Origin: Amycolatopsis antarctica
GTDB taxonomy: Bacteria; Actinomycetota; Actinomycetes; Mycobacteriales; Pseudonocardiaceae
Length of the DNA stretch: 64,000 nucleotides
NCBI RefSeq assembly: GCF_002262875.1
Contig: NZ_NKYE01000004.1
Coordinates: 186,001-250,000, forward strand
Direction of reading: 5' to 3'
The translations under genes were made by a program, and so were the position numbers. This document shows positions 58,257 to 64,000 of the stretch, piece after piece. Each line of letters opens with the position of its first letter. Positions within the stretch are counted from its first letter, which is position 1. Below the pieces are notes generated by a model that did not search any database, was not told the origin of the DNA, and was given only the letters and a program-made list of their open reading frames with translations.

Positions 58257-61219
58257 GGCTGCACAGGCTGGAGGTCACCGCCTTCGGTCCCTACCGCGCA
58301 CGTGAGGTCGTCGACTTCGAGGTGCTCGGCGCCGATGGGCTTTTCCTGCTGTACGGCGACACCGGTGCCGGCAAGACCACCCTGCTCGACGCCATCGCGT
58401 ACGCCCTGTTCGGCACGGTCCCCGGGGCGCGCGGGCAGGTGAAGCGGCTGCGCTGCGATCTCGCCGAACCGGACGCGGTCACCGAGGTCGCACTGGAGCT
58501 GACCGTGCAGGGGCAGCGGCTGCGCGTCGTGCGCAATCCCGAGTACGAGCGGCCGAAGAAGCGGGGAAGCGGCACGACGACGCAGCACGCGAAGGCCGCG
58601 CTGTCCTGGATCGGCGCCGGCCCGGACGAGCTGGTGCCCGAGGGCATCACCCGCGTCGACGAGGTGTCCCGCACCGTCGAACGCCTGCTTGGCATGACGG
58701 CGGACCAGTTCTTCCAGGTGGTGCTGCTGCCGCAGGGCGAGTTCGCCCGGTTTCTCCGTGCCGACACCACCGAACGCGAACGCCTGCTGGAACGCCTGTT
58801 CGGTACCCGCCGGTTCGCCGACGTCGAGCGCTGGTTCCGCGAGATCCGCACCGAGAAGCACCGGGAACTGGCGCGGGACCGGGAGGACGTGGGCCATGTC
58901 GTCTCCCGGCTGGCGCAGGAGGCCGGCGTCGAACCGGTGGAGGACGAGTCCGGGCCTGCGGGCTGGGCGGCCGGACTCCGGGAGCGTGCCGGAGCCGAAG
59001 CCGCGGAGGCCGCCGAGCAGCAGCGGACCGCCCGCGAGGTGCAGGACGCGGCCGCCGCGCTGTTGCTGGAACGGCGTACCCGGGCCGAGCGGGTGCGCCG
59101 GGCGCGGGCGGCACGAGCCCGGCTGGAGGCGATCGACGACGAGTGCGCTGACCGGATCCGCTGGGCCGCCGAAGTGTCCGAGGCCCGTCGCGCGTCCGCC
59201 GTGATGGACGCCGTGGCGGAGGCCGACCGGCTGGCCGAGTTGTTCGGCACGGCGGAGGCGCGGGAGACCCTGCACGCGAAGCTGGTCGCCGAGCTGGTGC
59301 CGGAACTCGCCGACGAACCCGTGGACTCGCTGCGCGAGCGCGCCGGAGCCCTGCGCGAGGACGCGGGCGCGCTGACCGGGCTGGTCACCGAGTCCCGGCA
59401 GCAGGAACGCGATCGTGCCCGGATCGCGGAACTCGCCGAGTCGGTGACGGACTCAGCCCGTACCCGCGACGAGGTCTCCGTGCGGCTGGACGGACTACCC
59501 GAGCGGGTCCGCCTGCTGCACGAACGGCGTACCGCCGCGAGGTCAGCGCAATCCACTGTGGACGGTCTGGGTGGCAGGCGGGACGAGCTGACCGGCGCGG
59601 CCGCGGCGGCTGCCCGGCTTCCCGGTCTGCTCGCCGCTTCGCAGCGGGCGGCGGATGCCGAACGCTGGGCCGTCGACGCGCATCAGGTGGCGCGTGCGCG
59701 TCTGCTGAACCTGCGGGAACGCCGGCTCAACGGCATGGCGGCCGAACTGGCGGCCGGACTGCACGCGGGATCGGGCTGCCCGGTCTGCGGTTCCGCCGAG
59801 CACCCCGCCCCGGCCGTGCCGGTGGACGACCCGGTGGACCGGGCCGCCGAGGAGGCGGCCGCGACCGCCGAACAGGAAGCGGACCTGGCACGCGGGCGCG
59901 CCGTGGATGCCCGGCACGACGCCGACCGCGATCTCCTCTCGACGCGGGAGAAACTGGGCGAGCGCTCCCCGGAGGAGATCGACACGCTGCTGGCAGGGGT
60001 CCGTGCCGAACTCGACGCGGCCGCCGCGCTGGCTGGGCAGGTGCCGGGACTGGACGCGGAGATCGGCGAGGCCGAGGCCGAGGCCGATCGTCTTCGGGAG
60101 CGCCGCACCTCCGCCGAACGCGCTCTCGCCCGCGCCGAGGCCGAGTCGGCGGCACTCGGCACGCAGGTCACCGAACGTGCGCACCGCCTCGACGCCGCCC
60201 GGGGGGAGCACCGGGACGTGGCGTCGAAACGGGCCCACCTGGTGCGGCTGGTGGACGCACTCGACCGGCTCGCCGAGGCGCGCGGTGAACGTGCCCACGC
60301 CCAGGACCGGCTCGCCGAGCAGGAGCACGCCGTACGCGAGGCGCTGCGCCGCGCGGAGTTCGACAGCACCGAACGGGCCAGGGCGGCGGCCCGGCCCGCC
60401 GAGACGATCGACCGGCTGGAGGCCGGGCTGGCCGAGGCCAAGGCGGCCGAGGCGGCGGCGCGCGCCACGCTCGCCGAACCCGAACTCGCGGACATCGCCC
60501 CGGACGAGAGCGTGGACGTCGACACCGCCGAGGAGGTCGTCGAACGGGCCAGGCAGGAGTCGGAGACCGCCGTCTCCGCCGCCCGCGCCGCCGCCTCCCG
60601 TACCTCCGAGATCGATCGCCTCTGTGCGCTCCTGGACGAGAAGATCGCCGGACTGGCACCGATGGAGGCCGAGTTCGCCGAACTGGACGCGCTCACCGAC
60701 GCGGTCAACGGCCGCGGCCAGAACGCGCGCCGGATGTCGCTGCGCTCCTACGTGCTCGCCGCCAGGCTGGAGGAGGTCGCGGTCGCGGCAACGGCCCGGC
60801 TGAACACGATGAGCCAGGACCGGTTCTCGTTCGTCCACTCCGACGCCGCGGGCGCCCGGGGCACCCGCGGCGGGCTCGGTATCGACGTGCTCGACGACTA
60901 CTCGGGAACCGTGCGGCCGTCGAAGACGCTGTCCGGCGGTGAGTCCTTCCTGGCTTCGCTGGCCCTGGCTCTCGGGCTCGCGGACGTCGTGGCCGCGGAG
61001 ACCGGGGGAGCGCTGCTGGACACGCTCTTCGTCGACGAGGGTTTCGGTTCGCTCGACGCCGAGACACTCGACGTGGTCATGGACGTGCTCGACGAACTGC
61101 GCGCGGGCGGGCGGGTGGTCGGGCTCGTGTCCCACGTCGAAGAGTTGCGGCAGCGGATCCCGACCAGGCTGCGGGTGCGTAAGGCCCGCACCGGCTCGAC
61201 CCTCGAACTGCACCGGTGA
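58253..61219 (+). CDS. sbcC: Exonuclease SbcCD subunit C
   Basis: The protein has 988 residues and is a Rad50-type SMC ATPase. Walker A GDTGAGKTTLLDAI is near the N-terminus. Two long Ala/Glu/Arg-rich coiled coils flank the zinc hook Cys509-Pro-Val-Cys512 (GCPVCGSAEHP). The signature LSGGESFLASLALALG and Walker B LDTLFVDEGFGSLD are C-terminal. It works with SbcD on DNA ends and hairpins. The GTG start lies in the sbcD stop codon. Confidence 0.95.
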   Translation: MRLHRLEVTAFGPYRAREVVDFEVLGADGLFLLYGDTGAGKTTLLDAIAYALFGTVPGARGQVKRLRCDLAEPDAVTEVALELTVQGQRLRVVRNPEYERPKKRGSGTTTQHAKAALSWIGAGPDELVPEGITRVDEVSRTVERLLGMTADQFFQVVLLPQGEFARFLRADTTERERLLERLFGTRRFADVERWFREIRTEKHRELARDREDVGHVVSRLAQEAGVEPVEDESGPAGWAAGLRERAGAEAAEAAEQQRTAREVQDAAAALLLERRTRAERVRRARAARARLEAIDDECADRIRWAAEVSEARRASAVMDAVAEADRLAELFGTAEARETLHAKLVAELVPELADEPVDSLRERAGALREDAGALTGLVTESRQQERDRARIAELAESVTDSARTRDEVSVRLDGLPERVRLLHERRTAARSAQSTVDGLGGRRDELTGAAAAAARLPGLLAASQRAADAERWAVDAHQVARARLLNLRERRLNGMAAELAAGLHAGSGCPVCGSAEHPAPAVPVDDPVDRAAEEAAATAEQEADLARGRAVDARHDADRDLLSTREKLGERSPEEIDTLLAGVRAELDAAAALAGQVPGLDAEIGEAEAEADRLRERRTSAERALARAEAESAALGTQVTERAHRLDAARGEHRDVASKRAHLVRLVDALDRLAEARGERAHAQDRLAEQEHAVREALRRAEFDSTERARAAARPAETIDRLEAGLAEAKAAEAAARATLAEPELADIAPDESVDVDTAEEVVERARQESETAVSAARAAASRTSEIDRLCALLDEKIAGLAPMEAEFAELDALTDAVNGRGQNARRMSLRSYVLAARLEEVAVAATARLNTMSQDRFSFVHSDAAGARGTRGGLGIDVLDDYSGTVRPSKTLSGGESFLASLALALGLADVVAAETGGALLDTLFVDEGFGSLDAETLDVVMDVLDELRAGGRVVGLVSHVEELRQRIPTRLRVRKARTGSTLELHR

Positions 61220-61222
61220 CGG

Positions 61223-61726
61223 TCAGCGGCGTGCTTCGTGCGCGATCAGCCAGCGCTTGACGTCGAGACCCCAGCGGAAACCGCCGAGCGCCCCGCCGAT
61301 GCGCAGCACCCGATGGCACGGCACGAACAACGCCGCGGCGTTGCGCGCGCACGCCGAGGCCGCCGCCCGGATCGCGGCCGGTCGTCCGGAGAGCGCTGCG
61401 TAGTCGCTGTAGGTCACGGGTTCGCCCGGCGGCACGGTCCGCAGCACCTCCCAGGCATGTTGCAGGAACTCGCCGGAACGCTGCCGTACCACGATGCCGT
61501 CGATCGCCCCGATCTCGCCGCGGTGGTAGTCGCGGATCGCCGTGCTCACCGGCCCGAGGTCGCGCCGGACGCGCAGTTCCGTCGGGCGCAGGCTCGGTGA
61601 GATCACCGTCGTGAGGTCCTCGGTGCGCGCGGTCCAGCCCGAGCCGAGGACGGCACCGTCGCCGGTGACGATGGCGGTGAACGGGCCGACCGGTGTGTCC
61701 ACTGTGGACGTGTACGCGATGCTCAT
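61223..61726 (-). CDS. ogt: Methylated-DNA-protein cysteine methyltransferase
   Basis: The protein has 167 residues. It transfers the O6-alkyl group of guanine to its own Cys137 in FVPCHRVL. The preceding helix-turn-helix with the Arg finger (GRPAAIRAAASACARN) is intact. The ATG at 61726 lies in the stop of the ada-alkA gene (ATGA), so they are translationally coupled, giving two alkylation repair activities. It converges with sbcC, three bases apart. Confidence 0.95.
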   Translation of the reverse strand: MSIAYTSTVDTPVGPFTAIVTGDGAVLGSGWTARTEDLTTVISPSLRPTELRVRRDLGPVSTAIRDYHRGEIGAIDGIVVRQRSGEFLQHAWEVLRTVPPGEPVTYSDYAALSGRPAAIRAAASACARNAAALFVPCHRVLRIGGALGGFRWGLDVKRWLIAHEARR

Positions 61727-63294
61727 CGGATCTTTGCCTTTTCCTTCGGGGTTTCCGGAGTGCTCAGTGCGGACGCGCGCCACAGGTACATGCCCGCGTA
61801 GGAGCGCCACGGCCGCCAGCCGCGGGCGGCTTCGGTGAGCCCGGCGACGTCATCGGGCAGGCCGAGTGCGGCGGCGCCCTTGCGCAGCACCAGGTCCCCG
61901 GTGAGCAGGACGTCGGGCGTCCCGAGCATCCGCATGAGGACGTAGTCGGCGGTCCACGGCCCGATCCCGGGCAGCGCCAGCAGCTCCTCGCGCAACTGAC
62001 CGGGATCGCATCCGACGTGCAGTTCGAGGTCACCGGACGCGACGGTCGCGGCGAACGCCAGGATCGACTCGACCCGCCTGCGCGGACCGCGCAGCACCTC
62101 GTGGCCGCGTTCGGCGATCACCGTCGCGCCGGGGAAGACGGTGGTCAGCGCGTCCGGTCCGGTTCCGCCGGGCAGGGGCAGCCGGTCGCCGAGTTCCGTC
62201 GCGAGCCGCGCCGCGGCCGTCCTGGCCGCGGCGACCGAGACCTGCTGCCCGAGCATCGCCCTGATCCCCAGCTCGACGCCGTCGACCGCGCCGGGTACGC
62301 GGATGCCGGGCGTCGCCGTCACCACCGGGGCGAGTGCCGGATCGGCGCCCAGCGCCCTGCCGACGGCGACCGGGTCGGCGTCGAGGTCGAGCAGCCGCCG
62401 CACCCTGGCGACCGCGCTGCCGAGGTCGCGCACGTCGGCGAGCAGCAGCGCGCACCGTACGTGCCCGTCGGCGGGTTCGAGGCGCACCGTGGCCGAGCCG
62501 TGCGGCAGGCGCAGCGTCCGCCCGTACGCCGTGATCCCCCCGCCGGTCCTGGTCACCGATTCCACGCCGGGCACCGCGCGGTGCGCGAAGAACGCGAGCG
62601 TGCCCTCGGCGTCGAACGGCGGGCGGAACGGCAACCGCAGGGTCAACCGGACGCCGGGGCCGGCCTCGTCACCGGCGGGTCCGGGGCCCCGTTTCGCGCC
62701 GCCGCGCAGCGCGGTCGGTGTGCGGTCGAAGACCTCGCGGATGGTGTCGTTGAACTGCCGCACGCTGGCGAACCCGGCGGCGAAGGCGATGTCGGCGAAC
62801 GGCATCGCGGACAGTTCGATGAGCAGGCGCGCCGAGTGGGCGCGGTGTGCGCGCGCGAGTGCGAGTGGGCCGGCACCGACTTCGGTGCCCAGTACCCGGC
62901 CGAGCTGTCGTTCCGAGTAGCCGAGCCTGCGCGCCAGGCCGGGTACGCCCTCCCGTTCCACCGTCCCGTCGCCGATCAGCCGCATGGCACGGGCGGCGAG
63001 GTCGGCGCGGACGTTCCACTCCGGGGAACCGGGGACGGCATCCGGCAGGCAGCGGCGGCAGGCACGGAAACCACTCGTCTGGGCGGCCGCCGACGTCGGG
63101 TAGAAGCGAACGTTCTCCGACTTCGGGGTGACGGCGGGGCAGGACGGCCTGCAGTAGATGCCGGTGGTGCGCACGGCGACGATGAACTGCCCGTCGAAGC
63201 GCGCGTCCCGGGAAGCGACCGCGCGATAGCAGCGTTCCGGGTCACGCCAGAGGGACCGCGTCCCGCTGCCGGGTGCCGCCGTCGGATTCGCCAT
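61723..63294 (-). CDS. ada-alkA: Fused AdaA regulator / AlkA 3-methyladenine DNA glycosylase
   Basis: The protein has 523 residues. The N-terminal Ada domain has the zinc cysteines Cys48, Cys52, Cys79 and Cys82 with the same 4/27/3 spacing as E. coli Ada; Cys48 would accept methyl from phosphotriesters. An AraC-type HTH pair follows (RRLGYSERQLGRVLGTEVG and DIAFAAGFASVRQFNDTIREVF). The C-terminal AlkA domain has the HhH LPGIGPWTADYVLMR and the catalytic Asp in TGDLVLR. It should induce itself and ogt upon methylation damage. The ATG at 63294 is preferred to a GTG at 63300. Confidence 0.93.
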   Translation of the reverse strand: MANPTAAPGSGTRSLWRDPERCYRAVASRDARFDGQFIVAVRTTGIYCRPSCPAVTPKSENVRFYPTSAAAQTSGFRACRRCLPDAVPGSPEWNVRADLAARAMRLIGDGTVEREGVPGLARRLGYSERQLGRVLGTEVGAGPLALARAHRAHSARLLIELSAMPFADIAFAAGFASVRQFNDTIREVFDRTPTALRGGAKRGPGPAGDEAGPGVRLTLRLPFRPPFDAEGTLAFFAHRAVPGVESVTRTGGGITAYGRTLRLPHGSATVRLEPADGHVRCALLLADVRDLGSAVARVRRLLDLDADPVAVGRALGADPALAPVVTATPGIRVPGAVDGVELGIRAMLGQQVSVAAARTAAARLATELGDRLPLPGGTGPDALTTVFPGATVIAERGHEVLRGPRRRVESILAFAATVASGDLELHVGCDPGQLREELLALPGIGPWTADYVLMRMLGTPDVLLTGDLVLRKGAAALGLPDDVAGLTEAARGWRPWRSYAGMYLWRASALSTPETPKEKAKIR

Positions 63295-63410
63295 GGGCAC
63301 GATCCTGCCACCGGCAGGACACCGTCACTGGCGGGAATCCGACACGGCCGTGCAGGGGCGGGTGGCGGGCGGGCTGCGCGGAGCCCGAATCCTCCCGTAC
63401 GGTCGGGTTC

Positions 63411-63659
63411 ATGAGCACACGCACGCGTTCCTTCCGTACGTTCGCCGCGATTCTCGGTGCCACCGGTGCCATCTCCTTCGCCGCCTCCTGCGACGAGGCC
63501 GCGCCCCAGGACGACACCCAGCAGGAGGACGGCGGCGGTCAGCAGCAGGACGGCGACCAGCAGGACGACCAGCAGGACGATGACCAGCAGGACGACCAGC
63601 AGGGCGGCCAGGACGACGACCAGAACGAGCAGGACGGCGAGGACGGCGACGACGGCTGA
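63411..63659 (+). CDS. Tiny exported acidic Asp/Gln-repeat protein
   Basis: The protein has 82 residues. A signal-like N-terminus (RTRSFRTFAAILGATGAISFAAS) leads to a Cys at residue 25 or so (AASCDEA), an imperfect lipobox. The rest is almost only D, Q, E and G (QQDDQQDDDQQDDQQ type). It may be a lipoprotein with a metal- or cation-binding acidic tail; the function is unknown. TACGGT lies seven bases before the ATG. It lies just upstream of ychF. Confidence 0.6.
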   Translation: MSTRTRSFRTFAAILGATGAISFAASCDEAAPQDDTQQEDGGGQQQDGDQQDDQQDDDQQDDQQGGQDDDQNEQDGEDGDDG

Positions 63660-63695
63660 TCGGGGCCCGGGGCGCTACCCGTAGACTGCCCTTCC

Positions 63696-64000
63696 GTGAG
63701 CCTGACCCTCGGCATCGTCGGCCTGCCCAACGTCGGCAAGTCCACTTTGTTCAACGCCCTGACGCGCAACGACGTCCTCGCCGCGAACTACCCGTTCGCC
63801 ACCATCGAGCCGAACGTCGGTGTCGTCCCGCTGCCCGATCCGCGGCTGGATCGCCTGGCCGAGGTGTTCGGCTCGGCGAAACTGGTGCCCGCCGTCGTGT
63901 CCTTCGTGGACATCGCGGGCATCGTCAAGGGCGCGTCCGAGGGCGCCGGGCTGGGCAACAAGTTCCTCGCGAACATCCGCGAGGCCAACGCCATCTGCCA
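63696..64000 (+). CDS. ychF: YchF/Ola1 family P-loop ATPase, 3' end outside window
   Basis: The first 101 codons are present. The G1 motif [15 protein letters not shown], the [13 protein letters not shown] switch region and the G3-type [20 protein letters not shown] match the OBG-like YchF family, which prefers ATP and binds ribosomes. The protein normally has about 360 residues; the rest lies beyond the window. TAGACT ends eight bases before the GTG with no Shine-Dalgarno. The position after the ispH region matches Rv1112. Confidence 0.95.
   Translation, partial: MSLTLGIVGLPNVGKSTLFNALTRNDVLAANYPFATIEPNVGVVPLPDPRLDRLAEVFGSAKLVPAVVSFVDIAGIVKGASEGAGLGNKFLANIREANAIC

Overview
The window is about 70% G+C and densely packed, with short intergenic gaps, many GTG starts, many 4-nt GTGA/ATGA overlaps and no tRNA or rRNA. 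A mycothiol S-conjugate amidase, a Z-farnesyl diphosphate synthase, DivIVA-like and DUF4307/DUF6542 proteins, and gene order all point to an actinomycete of the mycolata/Pseudonocardiales group. From memory, much of the backbone follows the Mycobacterium tuberculosis Rv1074c-Rv1112 order: fadA thiolase, cbs, proline-rich pra-type protein, metB, greA, DUF4307, mca, small membrane protein, DUF255 thioredoxin-fold protein, hemolysin III, short-chain Z-prenyl synthase, phoH2, fum, glpX, xseB/xseA, lipid-droplet-type protein, ispH, DUF6542, ychF. I could not run a search, so the genus is open (Amycolatopsis-like Pseudonocardiaceae is my best guess).

Region by region. 1-8 kb: DUF1579 fragment, amidase, a coiled-coil DivIVA-like protein, a fused acyl-CoA-reductase-type SDR, and a class F sortase beside a wall-anchored surface protein. 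8-12 kb: a BI-1/YccA membrane protein, a small membrane protein, a YeeE/YedE sulfur transporter and a thiolase. 12-18.6 kb: the transsulfuration pair cbs and metB flanking three proline/glutamine-rich membrane proteins. 18.6-22.9 kb: an aromatic catabolism insert (hpd, Lrp regulator, MBL-fold protein, amine-oxidase-like flavoprotein). 23-27.6 kb: greA, DUF4307, mca, small membrane protein, DUF255 protein. 27.6-36 kb: an accessory block with an acyl-CoA oxidase/dehydrogenase, a CPBP protease, a secreted beta-rich protein resembling aerolysin-type pore formers with a divergent TetR gene, decayed genes, and an HTH-NUDIX operon of lower G+C with a striking nested palindrome. 36-44 kb: hemolysin III, Z-prenyl synthase, phoH2, a 22-bp tandem repeat array, guaB1, MBL hydrolase, ATP-dependent DNA ligase, EamA exporter and its TetR. 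45-55 kb: SGNH acyltransferase, fumarase, ferredoxin-NADP reductase-like protein, glpX, a coupled lipid-droplet protein-xseA-orf-xseB operon, ispH, DUF6542. 56-64 kb: a DNA repair cluster (rmuC, sbcD, sbcC, ogt, ada-alkA) with an apparently perfect LexA box between rmuC and sbcD, a tiny acidic exported protein, and ychF running off the end.

The most unusual signals are: (i) a 22-bp tandem repeat family placed just after stop codons in sense orientation at three loci; (ii) the nested palindrome in front of the HTH-NUDIX operon beside a decayed NUDIX copy; (iii) an unrecognised gene translationally coupled between xseA and xseB; (iv) the putative TetR-controlled pore-forming protein; (v) a 223-bp same-strand overlap between an EamA transporter and the DNA ligase; (vi) a recurring TAnnnT-6/8 nt-start signature implying many leaderless mRNAs; (vii) the SOS box at rmuC/sbcDC.
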